Source of the DNA: Blasia pusilla
Lineage: Eukaryota > Marchantiophyta > Marchantiopsida > Blasiales
Direction: 5' to 3'
Assembly: GCA_050084515.1 (NCBI GenBank)
Contig: CM114273.1
Span: forward strand, 25,730,001 to 25,794,000
DNA: 64,000 nt
Positions 48,001-61,500 of this stretch are shown piece by piece. The notes under the pieces are model-generated. The model was given only the letters and a program-made list of their open reading frames with translations. It had not been told where the DNA came from and did not search any database. Each line of letters begins with the position of its first letter. Positions within the stretch are counted from its first letter, which is position 1. The position numbers were made by a program, and so were the translations under genes.

Positions 48001-48290
48001 CACAAGTTATCATATCATATTTGAAAAGCATATGAAGAGCATATTGTGGTTATAACAACCACATGCTCTTACAAACCATCATAAACTCAACACCAAGGAA
48101 GTACTTAAATTCTCCCACGTCCTTCATATCAAGTTCTACCTATAGCTTTAGCTTGACTTCTTGTACCATATCCTCACTTCTCTTAGTAATCATGAGATCA
48201 TCAACATACGACACAAAAAATCATTTACATAAGAGAATAAATAATCTACTAGGTTTTCCTACAATTTTCATGTATTGATCTTGGTAAATC
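48001..48290 (-). pseudogene. Ty1/copia RT fragment, right of the nested gypsy element
   Basis: On the minus strand: DQYMKIVGKPSR..., FVSYVDDLMITKRSEDMVQE (the Y-V-D-D active site), DMKDVGEFKYFLGVEFMM, then MLFKYDMITCE at the junction with the gypsy element. This is the end of copia RT. The continuation is at 39145 and leftwards. Confidence 0.8.
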
Positions 48291-48299
48291 CGGAATGAC

Positions 48300-49460
48300 C
48301 TACGAAGGTGGTGGGAAACATGAGCCTATAGGTCTCCTCCCGGTTTGAGTTTGATTCGAGAAAATCTAGAGAAACTAAGTTTTTCTCGTCAGTTTATTAT
48401 TTTTTGGATAGCAACTCTGGCCGAACGGCGTAGATAAGGTCTGCGGCCCACTCGCGGGCAACAAGGTCGTGGTATAGGGCGGCTACTCTGGTAGGCTAAG
48501 CTCGGGCGGACACGGCGGGAGCGAACGGTGTTGAAGCTACGTCCGGCAACGCTCTCGGTGTGACTCACGGAATGGCGGCATGCCTTGGGTAGACCGGCAA
48601 AGGTTCCGACGGCTAACGGCTAGCAGCGCGCATGCGGCACCATTCCTCCCCCTTTTTTTTCTTGTCCTCTTACTACACTAGCGCCCGACGACTTCGGGCC
48701 TACTATTTTTTCCCTTTTACTGAGTTACCCCCCTCTGACATTATTGCAATTTAGCTGTGTTTCCACAAATTTCTCCTAGATTTGAGGGTCAACACGCCCA
48801 ACTATATTTTTCACATCAACTTCTACTTTCAAGTGCCACTTCACTTTTCCTATCCCTAGGATACAAAAGATTTTTATTTTTCTACCCCCAAGTAAGGAGT
48901 TACTAAAAATTTAAGAATTTCACTCACAAGAAACGGTGGCTACGGCAGCTCCACGAGAATGATCATAACTTTGTGCTCCAATATCCAAATCATGCATCAT
49001 TTCTTTAGTAACGTACACAGCTTCCCGATCTACGACAAAATTGAATTGGTTTCTTCATTTAATTTCCCAAAAAAAATTGACAAGGATTGTCATGCAGCCC
49101 TTCAATATGCTCTCCTACAAAAAAAATTGGCAGCGCTTCCGCGCTGATTTCTCCCAAAAAAATCATAAACCTATGAAAAAAAAATTAGAGAGCTACAAGA
49201 TACTCCCGAGAGCATTGGTATGGGGCAATCCGCTCCCATACTCAATTCCTAACCAAAATTTGGCAGCGCTTCCGCGTGCCACTCTTCCGTACGAAAAATA
49301 GCAATGAAAACCAGAAAACTTGAGCGGCTCTTGCTCTGGTGAGCACTTCCATGAGCCGCTGAATGGGGAACACGGCCCCCAATCTGCACATCAAGAAGTG
49401 ACCAGCGAGCTCCTCCATTGAAGCTCTCACACTCTCTTATTCTCTGTTTGTAAATCAATG
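48300..49460. other. No gene recognised
   Basis: A GC-rich patch at about 48410-48640 and AT-rich DNA around it contain no recognisable exon. GGCAGCGCTTCCGCG occurs twice (about 49130 and 49262). Confidence 0.4.
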
Positions 49461-49479
49461 AAATCTCTAAACATCTCAC

Positions 49480-49988
49480 ACCAAGCTCTCCATGGTGTGC
49501 ACTCTATCTCGTGTCAAACCAAACCCACACTCCTAATGAGAGGCTTGGGTTACACACACAAGGCAAGGAGGACCATAGCTTCCCCGCCTCATGCCAAGAG
49601 ATTCAACAAAGAGAGAATGAGCTCTCGAGCTCTCTCTCTCTCTCTCTCTTGGGGTATCTCTCTCCCTCTCCTCTCTCCTCTCCTCTCTCTCTCTCTCTGG
49701 GGTATATAACCTCGATAACCTCATAGGTCACCTCTTTGGCTGTTGACCTACTATAGCGGGTCAAGGGACACTTCCCAAAGTGGAAATTTAACTTTATTCC
49801 AAATGGAAACTTACCAATAAAAAGTAAGTTTCTCTATATGGCTCCAAATGAGCCCAAACGAAGGGAAAACTTGCTCTCTCAAGTTACCTGTGGCCTCAGC
49901 AGGTCATTCTTAATCTCTTGAGGCTGTCCTCTAGTATCTTCAAAGGCGCTCTACTAGATCTTGCCAATCTATCCTAAAAGTTGTGACA
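49480..49988. mobile_element. Terminal-repeat element, copy 2 (left end unclear)
   Basis: It shares CAAACCAAACCCACACTCCTAATGAGAGGCTTGGGTTACAC-type sequence, the GGTCAAGGG block and the end CCTAAAAGTTGTGACA with copies at 36453-37076 and 52405-53032. It contains a CT-rich microsatellite at about 49636-49700. The left terminus was not found. Confidence 0.6.
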
Positions 49989-49989
49989 G

Positions 49990-52400
49990 ACGCATTCTTT
50001 ATCATAATCGTTGTCTACAATGAAAGACAAAAGAGCGAAAAATATGCTAGAAGGATAGAAAGGGAGGGATTTTCAATACTACATTTGTAAAAAAATTGTG
50101 AGTCTCAAAAGCCAAACCTTAGCCGTATTTAAGTCATAATGTAGCCACACTAGACTCAAAACTTTGCAAGTCCAACACTTCCAACTTACTCCTAATATAT
50201 ATAGAGAATTTGAGTCGTCATTTGCGATTATGACAAGACTCAAATGTTCCACTTTTTTACACCAATAGTCTAGATATAATTGGCTTACAATTTTCTTGCA
50301 ATAGGCTTGCAACAAACTCACACTTGACTTGCAAAATTTTGAATTTATGCCTTAGAGTGGCAAGAGCCTTTGTAAGCCATATTTATTTGTTGTGAGGCAA
50401 GTTCCAAATTACATGATCTTGCAAAGTTCCGCGTTTTTGTCCTTCCTCACATAATGCAATCCAAGGAGAACGATAGCCTAGTCCAACATGCAATTCATGA
50501 AATTACAAGGTTAAGTAAATGACAGAACCTTGAAGACTTCAGTAGCACTAATACCATAAGAGAGAAACCTTAGTGCTACAATGGAGATTGAGTAGGAATC
50601 AGAGAAACTCGTTCTTCTTCGACTTTGGCCAAATTATAAATGAATGAATAGACTATGAATTAGATTGTGAATGTATAAAGAGAGTGTGAATGAGTGAATG
50701 AGAGATGGAAAGGGAAGGTGAGAGTAGACGATACATAGCTTAGATAGTATAGTAGATGCGTGCATTAATGCTCTCTTTAGAAAAAGAAGCATGATCTAAA
50801 GAAAATGCTCTAAAGGAACTTTTACAATAAGGATACAAAATGATGAACACATACTTCCATCGGTGTAGCCACATTCACTTCGATACATGAAGAGGTACGC
50901 GAAATACTTCAATGGTGGGAAGGAACCCTAGAAGCGATCAAGCATGCCTTGGAGCAAGCAAGAGCGTAGTAATGGAGCTGCATGTGTGGATAAATGGATG
51001 GGATCAAGGATAGAATGTCAACAATGTTACTTACTTCTTCACACGAGTTTTAGTGAATAGATTCAATTGAACGATATATGGCATCACTTCTAAGAAATAT
51101 TGTGGCTATTCTACAATGTCAAGGATTAAGGGAATAACAGGCATGCAGGAGCTCAAAATCTCGACAAATGGTTGCCATCTCACAAAAGTGGGAGCTATTG
51201 TGAGATGGCAAATCATACTATGACACCCGCACACACCCATCAAGCTCAAAAAGAAACTATGAGTACTTGACACACGTGAAAGAGGGATTTTAAAAGCAAC
51301 CTACATGTAAAGGCCGTAAATATAAGTTACAAAATCTAAGCCCCAAGGTCATCCACACATGTCATGGTATGGTGGTTGGAGATGGAAAGTGCGACCTTTT
51401 CTTTATCAATAAGACCAAATTTTCTTGCTTGTACAATGTAGACAAACGGAAATGAAAAGACCCAACGAAGGGATTAGATATTTGTGGTTGGATTTTTTTA
51501 AGATAGAAAATTGACTTGAAAATATTTTTGGTGAGATTTTTTGGCAAGCCCTTAAATTGGAGAATTATTATGTAAAGCCATTGGATACATGTTAAATTTG
51601 TACACTTTAACATGTAAAAAATTGACGTAAAAATAGTAAAGATACATTTCCAATTGATTATTAATGATAATGAAACTACATTTTAGCTTTGAAAAAACAT
51701 TCACAGATTTTCCCTTAATAACTTAAGGAAAAATAAGTCATCCTTTGCTTTTCCAACCTCCTTCAATTAAGAAAAGAAAATTACTCTCATCATTTTGAAA
51801 ATATAATTATTGTCAAACCATTCTCTTGTTCTCCTTCCTTACTTTTCCCAAAATATCATTTAATTTTCCCTCAAAACTAAGCTAAGAAATTTGAATTTTC
51901 AACTAAATCTTTCAACATGAACTTTTAATAAATAAACTTATTTGCTAAGCTAGGAAAAAAAATGAATAGGAAGAAGACTTAGGAACATTTCACGAACATC
52001 CTAATTGATTTGGGAAAAAGGAAATTCCCCTTTTCCAAACCCCATCTCTCCCTTTACAAAATAATAAATTCATTCTCATGTTTTGAAAAAATATTCTTGC
52101 CCCATCGTTCTCTTATTTCCCCCTTTCTCACTTGCATCCAAAAATTAAATAAATAAATAAAAGGTAATAGAATTACTATGCCAATTTTTTCCTTTCTTCC
52201 TTCAGCATATTTAAGATGAAGTTCAAGTGACTTGTGAAGACTCCATATAGAGCTCTCAAAAAGGAGCTAAGGTACAAATTGTATAATTACCAATTAAGGT
52301 AGAAAAACCAGAAATCGCCCATCTTTTAGAAGAACTCCCCAAACCTTGATTGCGAGGTAGGAGAAGACATAGAAGACACTCTATACTGTCATTAACAAGC
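49990..52400. other. AT-rich intergenic DNA, nothing recognised
   Basis: No exon, conserved motif or repeat pair was recognised in this stretch. Confidence 0.4.
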
Positions 52401-52404
52401 CTTT

Positions 52405-53032
52405 TGTCGTGCGCATACACATCGCTACACAACATATATCGTTATCACCGAACAGTCACAAAAACACGCAAGATCCCATGCTAACTCATGGCATCCAAAC
52501 AACAAGACAAGAAGTATCAAAATATCTCAAATAAAATAAGATCCAATCTCTCTCACAACACCATAGTTCTCACATGTCTCTCTCAATGTCAAACCAAACC
52601 CACTCTCCTAATGAGAGCTTGGATTACCCTCACAATGCAACCAAGACCATAGTTCTGCCGCCTCATGCCAATAGGTTCAACAAAGAGAGAATGAATTCTC
52701 AAGGTCTCTCTTCTTGAGGTATATCCCTCCCCTCCCCTAAGCTCTTTCCATGGTAACCTATGCTCCCAAGTCACCTCCTTGTCTCTTGACCTGATGTAGG
52801 AGGTCAAGGGCCACTTACCAAAACTAGAAAGTCGATCATATACTCAAAATGGCACTTACCTAAAATAGTAAATTGCTCAATATGGCTCCAAATGAGCCGA
52901 AACGGAGGGGAAACCTGCTCTCTCAGGTTTCTCAAGGCCTCAGCAGGTCATCCTCGACCTCATGAGTTTGTTCTCCACTACTCAAGAAGGCAATCTACTA
53001 GATCTCACCGATATATCCTAAAAGACGTGACA
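52405..53032. mobile_element. 628-bp terminal-repeat element (solo-LTR-like), copy 3
   Basis: It starts TGTCGTGCGCATACACATCG and ends TAAAAGACGTGACA. The flanks are CTTT on both sides (52401-52404 and 53033-53036), a perfect 4-bp duplication. It is collinear with 36453-37076 over its whole length. ACACAACATATATCG near the left end matches the right terminus of the gypsy element in inverse orientation. Confidence 0.75.
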
Positions 53033-53439
53033 CTTTCAACAACAACCACCTTCCGGTTTAAGACCTATCCTAAACAATCACCTCCTACTTTGGCATATGT
53101 CTCATCTAACTCGCTAATGTAGGTTGCTAACTTAGAGTGTTCCAATTCAAGTTTGACATTTCAATGCACGAGCATCTTACTCATACTTGATTAAATACTA
53201 GGAGGGATATTAAAAAATGATGAGGATGGGAAAAAAAACCCTCTAAGAAGTGAGGTAAAATAGTTCTACAAAGGAATATCATGAACTATTATGAACTGTC
53301 ATTAAAAAAAATAACAAAACTAAATCATCTCATAAATTTTGTCTTGCTGCCTTCACTAAAAAAAATTATCTTCTTCATATAGTTTATTTGTGTATGTGGA
53401 TTCCACTAACTATTCCCAACTCACAATCCCTTTCCTGTT

Positions 53440-53720
53440 ACCAAAGAGAGAGGCATTATTCCATGCAGGATTCCCTTATCCGTGCTGATCTTTACATGAT
53501 GCGGGAGTCTGAGGTGGTGGCGACTGATGTTGTAGTGAGGAATCTTACGCGAGAGGCGGTGCGAGCCAAGTGGTGGCACCAGGGAGATTGCTACAAGGAG
53601 CCGCAGTGATGGTAAAAAAAATTCATATATATAGTCGACTTCATGATGGACATCGATTTGTCTCCCCTAACTATTACGATATACGGGACTATGGGGAATA
53701 AGTTTGACTCGCTCCTTACA
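53440..53720 (+). pseudogene. Decayed C-terminal retroelement ORF (copy 2)
   Basis: It reads MQDSLIRADLYMMRESEVVA, then TREAVRAKWWHQGDCYKEPQ and, in another frame, SRLHDGHRF. This is collinear with 11520-11770, about 85-90% similar by eye. It is shorter and more broken than copy 1. Confidence 0.55.
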
Positions 53721-53799
53721 AATTTGACGCTTTATCTCCTATTGAAAAATGGACTACTACAATTCTATAATGTAAACAATGAATCTTCTTATACATTAT

Positions 53800-55890
53800 T
53801 CATGAAATTTTTTTGAAAGTTCGTTGTGACCCCGTGTCTAAGGACGCACAACTAAACGAAACATGAAAGAAAAACACCGAACTATCAATTTGTATATAGA
53901 TTGGGTTGTCCCCCTTGAGGTCCGGTCCCTAAACCTGCGACAGAGCAAGCGTGCCCCGCAAGCTCGGCACAGCCGCGGCGCTGCCACCAGTGCCATGTCA
54001 CTGAACAAAGTGCCATGTCACCCAACAGAGTGAATCGCGAGCCCCGAGACTAACTACTGTCTCCATTCATTGGGCATGGCCGAGAATTTGAGAAACCGTC
54101 CGCACTGACGGAGGAGAACGAAAGAGAAGAGAAAAGAAAAGAAAGGAAAGGATCGGAAAGAAAGTAGAGAAGAATCGTCTTTTCTTTTCAGGAGGAAGGG
54201 CGGACGGGCATTTCAAGCCGCCACTCCTGAGTCCTGGCTGGATCATACTTGCTTGCATCACAAACCAGCGACAAGGCCGGAAGCTTCGGAGCGGCTGCCA
54301 CGCCGAAGCCGGGGAGTAGGCGAGCCGGGCGCAGGTCGCAGGGCAATAATAACTAACGACCCACGACCGTCGCCAAATGCGGGGATAGACCGGTAGTGGC
54401 ACACTGGCAGCTCGCTGCAAGTGGCCGCTGCCTAAATATAGACGATATACATGTGACCCTTGTCTGATGCTCCCGGTCGCCGCCCGCAGTCTAGCACGGC
54501 CGGAGGGGGTTTGCCGACTCGCTCGACATCCTTGGACCGGGAAGCTTCCAGTTTCTACCAGCTCTGGACGTTGGAATTCGCATCCTATCCGCAGTAATAA
54601 TTAGCGTGAGTCCGTGTTAGGCAAAAGCATAATTGAGTTACTCAAAATCTTAAGAAAAGGGTGGTTCGCAGGTTTTTTTAATTTTCTATTAGTAAACTGC
54701 CCTACTAGAAAAAAAAATGTTTTTTTTCACGCGGGTAAGAGAAAGTACGTTTAGCATTTAATTGATTTTATCTTTGGGTCCTTTACATGAAGATTTTAAT
54801 TTTTTTATATGTGGACATATAAATAACGTAAACCTTGTCTTCATTTAATAATATAGATTAATAAGGTGTGGGTATCATATGAGAATGCATATTTGTAAAT
54901 AAAAGTTTAAAATATTTTGAATTATTTTTATTTTATATGTTATATTTTGCATGTAATGGTCTTCCTTATTTGAATCTTTATTTGTTTAAACCACCTCTTT
55001 TGAAATATTCTTTATCAAAAGAGCTGGTTTAGATTTGAGAAACCACTATGAGCCCTCTCAAGGGTGCAAAGAAATTAATTATCAAACGCATGTAGAGGAC
55101 ATGAGGTGAGAAAATAAAATGAAAAGTGCTTGTAAGGTATGTAATAAGATGTGAAATTTTTATCCAAAGCTCAGTGGGACTTTTTTTTTCTTCTTTTTTT
55201 AAGAAAACCCGACCACAAAATAAACATTATCATCCCCCTTTGAGGTCCCCTTGGAAAAGATCTAGCATATCAAAGAAAGCTTTCCAAATAGAATGGAGGT
55301 TGTGATTAAATCGAAAAGGAGTTTTTCTCTAGGAGGCAAATGGACAAAGGGCCCCATTTGGGGCAGGCATACGAAAGTTGTTGTGGCATAGGATAGGATA
55401 ACTACATACAACATGATGGAAAACATATCTTTGACAAGGCTTGAACTATGGTAGGGTCCATGCTCCAACTTGGTGTTAAACCTTTTGCAACTTCTTGTAT
55501 CTTATTTGCATTCATGAAATTGATTTCCACTTTGAGATGGCTAGTTTCTCTTTCTAGGCCCGTGCTCTTCATGTACTTTTCATGAGTTTCCTCATCCTCT
55601 TTTATTCATGCCAAGTGTTTAATCCTCTTTTGGTTGCCTCTACACTAGGGGCACCTTGAAAAGCCTAGCCTAAATATATAACCTTTCTTTGCGGAATCGA
55701 TTGTTTTATTTGCAAGATATTGAAGTCACCCCCATTTATGTCTTTGCTCGAACATGTGAAAACATGGCCAAATGTCATGGAGCAAGAGTTGCATGATGAT
55801 GAAAATGAAGCTATATCACCATGCAAAATGAATACACCTAAGCCATAAAAAAATTACATCTAAGGACGTAACATGTGGTATAGAACTGAA
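53800..55890. other. Intergenic; GC-rich patch at 53.9-54.6 kb
   Basis: The patch at about 53930-54600 is GC-richer than its surroundings but shows no conserved coding. The remainder is AT-rich with no recognised feature. Confidence 0.4.
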
Positions 55891-55899
55891 TATAAGTTA

Positions 55900-56387
55900 T
55901 CTTCTATATTATTAAGATCAAAAGACTCTTATCGGGAATCAAAATTCACACTTACTAAAAGAAATGAAACCTTCTAAAATACGATAAGACTACAAAATGG
56001 AATTATCTACAAATCTTGTGGAGTGCATCACGCCTAGAAAATATAGAACTACTATTATTAAGATAGTAGAAATCTTCTTGAAAGTCATTTATATGGCTGA
56101 ATTTTATGCTCGACCATGCCTCCACACACGTTCTTCATGGGTTAAGATCGAGCCGCTCAGAAATTTAGAATATCTAACTTATATCTATATTATTATTGTA
56201 GAGTGCCTTTTTGATTTGCAAACACTTCTATGTTTTACACTGGGCAACAAGAAAATGTTCCACATGCCACGGGCACAAAGAAAAAAGTTTGAATTTGTGT
56301 GCAATATCATTAATCCCTTCCTATACACTAACAAAAACTCTTCAAAAACTTTTTTGTTTCCCGTGCATTGCACGTGCATCGTACTAG
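55900..56387 (+). mobile_element. Non-autonomous Helitron, 488 bp
   Basis: It is preceded by A and begins TCTTCTATATTATTAAGATC. It ends CGTGCATTGCACG (a 6-bp-arm hairpin), then nine bases, then CTAG, followed by T. This meets all structural rules for a plant Helitron (TC...hairpin...CTRR in an AT target). No coding. Confidence 0.65.
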
Positions 56388-56647
56388 TTGGAATGAAAGT
56401 CATATATGGATGAAGTTTATGCTCGACCATGCCCCTACATGGATTCTTCACGGGTTTAGATCATGACTCTCAAAAATTTGGAATATTTGACTCATATAGG
56501 AAAAATGATGCTATTACTCATGCCAAATTCTCATTTTCTTAAATCTTTATTGTTGTTAATGGTGAGAGGGTCTAACAACAAACATCACTATGCTCGACAC
56601 ATGTCCTTTTAGGTGGCCTCTACCTATGTCACCTATCCATCTAACTA

Positions 56648-56970
56648 AGATGGAACCACTATGCAGCCTCTGGATTCAGGAAGAGGTTCAAAGACGACTA
56701 GTAGTGAGAAGATTAACAAGACGGGAAGAAATCATGAAGATTAACACGGCGGAGTGTAACCCGGGAGACCAACACGACGGGAAGAAGGGGCAACACGAAG
56801 AAGAATAATAGGAGGTGGAGAAGAACAAAAGACTAATTAATACAAACACGGGGGAGTAATTGGTTCGGAAAGCACAAAAATTATCGGACGCCCAAAAATT
56901 CACATCGCTCTCATGAGACGACGGGTCAAAAAGATGCATAATAACTTGTATTTTGCAGCCTCCTCCCAAC
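56648..56970. repeat. Dispersed repeat, copy B (pair with 26527-26900)
   Basis: It shares the ordered words listed for copy A, including ACCACTATGCAGCC and AAACACGGGGGAG. It is rich in ACACGACGGGAAGAAG units. Confidence 0.5.
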
Positions 56971-56989
56971 TCGACTATAGCCACGTCGT

Positions 56990-58572
56990 AACTAAGCGTG
57001 CGAAACGGAAATCTCTTCTTTCACCCTCATGAATGTCGCGGGAGAACCCGAGTTACATGTTGAGTTGGCTAGATGAAATTGAAAATTACCTACTCAAATT
57101 CTAAATGATCGGCCAAAAACCTACGAGATTTGTAAGGGGCTCTTTTATATTCGTATCGAAATAACAGGCCAGATTAAAACTTCAAGATTTACCGTCTGTC
57201 TTGTACAGGACCGAAAAAGTACCGATCGCGGAAGAACTGCCCGGACCCTGCCCATGATGGGGACGGGCAGCAGCTAGTTTTCAAAATTACCGAGATCGCG
57301 AGACCGTAGAGTGCCGATTTCCCCGATGTAAGAGCTTCCGAGCAAGAAATCCCCCGCCGCCCACTTAGAGGTCATTCCCTCTTTTGGCAAGTGGTCATCT
57401 TCCCGGCGTATTCAAAAGTCCTACGGGTAGGTCTAGGCCTATAGTGTAGGGTCCTTCTTTTCGCCTGGACGTATGTGGTCGTTTTGTTGTCAGTCTGGTC
57501 TCCTGATGGATTTGCCGACTTTATTTTATTCCTGCGATGAGGCCCTTTTTCGAAAAATCCTGGAACCGGACGGCGCCCGGTGCTCTCACGTCCCGTTTCG
57601 CTCGCATCCGCTTTCATTTAGTCGGTCATAGGCCCGGAGGTCCCTTCGGAATTGGCGTTGGTTGTGGCATCTCGTCTCTCGCGGTGATTCGGAGGGGATT
57701 GTTCTGTGTCTGCGCGGTCGATCGCGCTTGGCCTGCGTTGATTAGATTCGACTCGTCCGGATGAGTTCTCTTTTTCATTTTCATTCGTGCTTGACTGGGC
57801 CGCTTTTTGCCTTTGCCTCGGAGGAGAGGAGAGGCGCTGTTGTTGATGATGATGTGCGCCTTCCCATATCTGACGCAAGCTGTGGAGCGGGGCAAGAGCT
57901 CCGGCGGTTGCGGATGAGACATTACGAGCACTCTCATCTGCAGTGGCAACGTTCCGAAGGATTCGTAGCGGGATAGTTTTTCGTTTCCGTCGCTGGGCCG
58001 TGCTCTGCGTGTAGTGGCTGTCTCGCGGGTATTGCTGTTCTTTATCTCCGGTATCGAATTCAGTCGTGGCGAGACGAGTGCAGAGTCCATTGGCACCTGA
58101 TAGTAGTTGGTGAGCGTGTGCATTCACGAGCCGATCGAAAATGCTCGACGTCTTCTGCTCTAGCGGTTTCATCTCCTCTTCGTTCAGTGGTGCTTGGTGG
58201 GTTCCAAGAAGGCCGCCTTAACACATCTCCGTATTACGTTTCGTAAGCTTAAATACGTTCCTTCGTCAGCACCTTCACGTAGATTGGAAGCACAGTGTGT
58301 CTCCGTGTCTCTCCGCGGATCTTCGGCTCGTCGTCGTCGGCATATGGAAAATGATAGGTTCACTGGTACGGGATTTTATGTCTGAGCAACCGGGGACAAT
58401 CTATGACAGGTTGGGGATGGGTGAGGCTGTGGTGTCATATTAGCAAGAAGTCTTCAATCACCTATGATCGTTACTGGAGATCCTGTCGTCGAAAGGAGAC
58501 GGCTGGGTGACAGGTTCTTTCAGATGTGTGCTGAGGGAACAGGGAATGGCGGATTGAGATAGCCGCGGCACA
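56990..58572 (+). promoter_or_regulatory. Putative promoter and 5' leader of the LHW-like gene
   Basis: GC content rises from about 57.2 kb to the ATG at 58573. Several short upstream open frames exist and none is conserved. The transcription start cannot be fixed from sequence alone. Confidence 0.4.
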
Positions 58573-61500
58573 ATGTCAATGGTTTTGCAGCAGTCGTTGC
58601 GGGGATTATGCTACAAATCTGGATGGTCGTACGCTGTTTTCTGGAAACTCAAGCGCCGGAGTCGAATGTGAGTTTCTTCTTCATCTCAACGCTTGAGTGG
58701 TCGGGTGTTACCACTACTTCCACGCTTAAGCAAGACACGCGTACTGTTTTCCTTCAGTTCATCTAGTATTTCTTGACAGAATTCCTACATTCTTGCGCGC
58801 TGTCGCGCGGCAGGTGTCGTAAATTCCTTGCGCCGTTGTGCACATTCTATACCTCTCTATGCGTAGTCTGTCGTTGTCCTCGTCCTTATCTCACGACCTC
58901 GGACCCACCTTATCCGAAACGTCATCTTGCGAGAAAAGCCCCTCGGAATTCATTCCAAGACATGGCTTTAGTTGACGTGGGGGAGTAGGTGCGCCTATTA
59001 AACCTCCAGAGATAGCGGAACTCGCGAACTGCGGTCCTACCGGAACACTAGTACAGGCTCTGCCGTGAGGTTACTACGGCTCAGGTGATTGCAGGGTCAT
59101 AAATATTATTGAATTATCCCCAAATGATACGGAAGTCCCGGAGAACCTTCCGAAAATTCTCAGAGACCAGCTACACGTCTCGCCTCACGCTGACGTCTTG
59201 GCAAAACTGTAGAGATCCCACATTGCCACTGTTCCAGAATCCAGTTGACACTACACTTCTACGCTCGAAATTATCTCACAAGATATCTTAAATTTTGTGA
59301 GCTGTCAGGTCAGTTAAGTCGTCAAATAGCACGAACTAAAAGAGTCAAATAATCGGAGTGAAGAAGTTTTTTGATTTGATTCTGCAGCAAACACGTCATT
59401 GTGGCTAGTTAGAAGATGGTGTCTGCGAATCGGGGAGGTTGTAGGGTTGTTTGGCCACGGGATAACTCGAGAATCATCTAAAATGTTCAGTTCTGTCTCT
59501 GACCTCATGGATAGTGTTGAAGTTATCGCTTTGGCAATATGCCCTTATTGAAGTCTAGCGATTTTGAGCACCTCAGATGTCGAACCTGGTCTCAGTAGTG
59601 CTACCTGTAAGCGGGTGATCCGTGTCATTGGCATATGTGAAGCGGTCTTCTTCACAAATAGAATTCCTACCTAACAGTCATTCGTGCTCTCCCTCGTAGT
59701 ATTCCACACCGGTCCTGACCATATGGAAACTCTTTTCAGCGATGGCACTGGTACGTCATCACGCAGAGACATGTTGAATATTCTCTATCGAAGGGGTGAA
59801 GTAAATATCCAAGATCGCTGATCAAGTGAAACGCATGTTATTCAAGTACGTTCCTAATTTGGAAGAGGTGTTGACAGGGTGCTAACTTGGGAAGATGGAT
59901 TTTACGAATTTCCGATGTCGTCCAAAACATCCAGTATGGACGGTGTTGAGGCCGCCAACAATGTTTACGCCACGAGCAAGTATGGGTGTTCATCAGGGAA
60001 CGATCCTTTTGGGCCCGATGTACCAGGTGTTGAGGATCAAGTTGGTCTTGTGGTGGCTAGAATGTCCTATCATGTCTATTCACTCGGAGAAGGGTATGGT
60101 CCTGCCTCCTTACCACTGGTTATACTGGGAGAAATCATACTCAACACCCATAACTGGGCAATTCAATTGTTGTGACCATGGTTTCTGCCTGCCGTTGTCT
60201 TTTTCCATCTCAAGAGGTTTCTTGCGTGGTCTCACACCACTTCCTTTTTGTCAAGCGGATGGCTCATGAATAACTCTTGATGTTCCGTGTCACATTATCA
60301 AATTACTCTCATGCTTGAGGCGTATTACACTGGAATGTCATTCACAGGGTGCATGGAAAAGTGTTGGGTCTCATTGGTTCTGCCTCTGCTTGGAATGTAG
60401 GATCATTGGCCGTGTGGCATTCACTGGCAAGCATCAATGGGTTTTCGGGACTGTGGACAAAGGTACGACTGGCGAAGGACATGGATCAGGACGACTAGGC
60501 GCCAGATCTATGCAAGAAAAGGTACATCCCGCTCCATTTGGTTAGCATCGATTCCTATCATGGTGTGGTGGGGGGATTTTATCAATTCAAGCTTATACTG
60601 CCTCTGAAGCTCTCAACAAATTTCGGGAGAGATAATTCTCGCTACTTCATAGTGTGCTTAAAATTTTCAAAGAATTTAAGGTATCCATCAATCAGAGGGT
60701 CTGGAAGCTTTTAGCTCTACTTGTAATGATTCCCAGGATTTGCCATGAACATGCACTAGGGCTACTGTCAGGATGTGCATCAAGAGACCTTCAACTAGCC
60801 TTTTTTTTTTTGGTTGGGGAGTACCACGCTTTTCTGAGCTGTGAATTGAGTAGAGTGAAGACAATCATTCCGCGAGCTCTTATATGCTGATACAGCACAT
60901 TCTCCCAAACTCTCTTGCCTGTTTGGTGATCTGTGTGGTGCTCTTTCAAGATGGGAACACTATTGAACTAGTGCAGCTTGTGTGATGGTTGGGATGAACC
61001 TCTAGTCACTACCTGGTCACTTGTGCAAATCCTACATTACACAGCAAATACCTAGACTACAATTGCTAAGCTGGGCACACCAGACCTGTTCATCATTCGG
61101 AGAAGTCTAGATTTACTGCCCAAAGCTAGTGCACCAGGAAGCAATATCTTTGGGGATCTCAAGCAGGTAAGATAGTGTTTAATTGAGTTTCTTGGTTAAT
61201 ACCTGGAAGGTCCACACCAACACTCTGCAGGGTAAGCCCTCACGCTTTATTAGAGTCTCTCTCAACTCACCTCATGTGGTACTTTCTTCACTTCTTTCCC
61301 CCTCTGATTCATCACAGTCGTCCATAGCACCTTCCACCTAGCGTTGTCAGGCCTATGTTCATAGAGCTACAAGCTACTTTATGAGTAACGTCTTTGGGTA
61401 TGAAGATACTTGGCGATAAAGCACATGCCTAAATGCTGTTTCTAGTGATGCTTCCGGGTGCTTCTGATGACTCTATGGGTTTGTCAGCAACTGAGAGTGA

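Noticed and set aside
57618-58172. Minus-strand open frames of 165-184 codons upstream of the LHW-like gene
   Set aside because: They lie in the GC-rich putative leader/promoter and show no domain; probably chance open frames.
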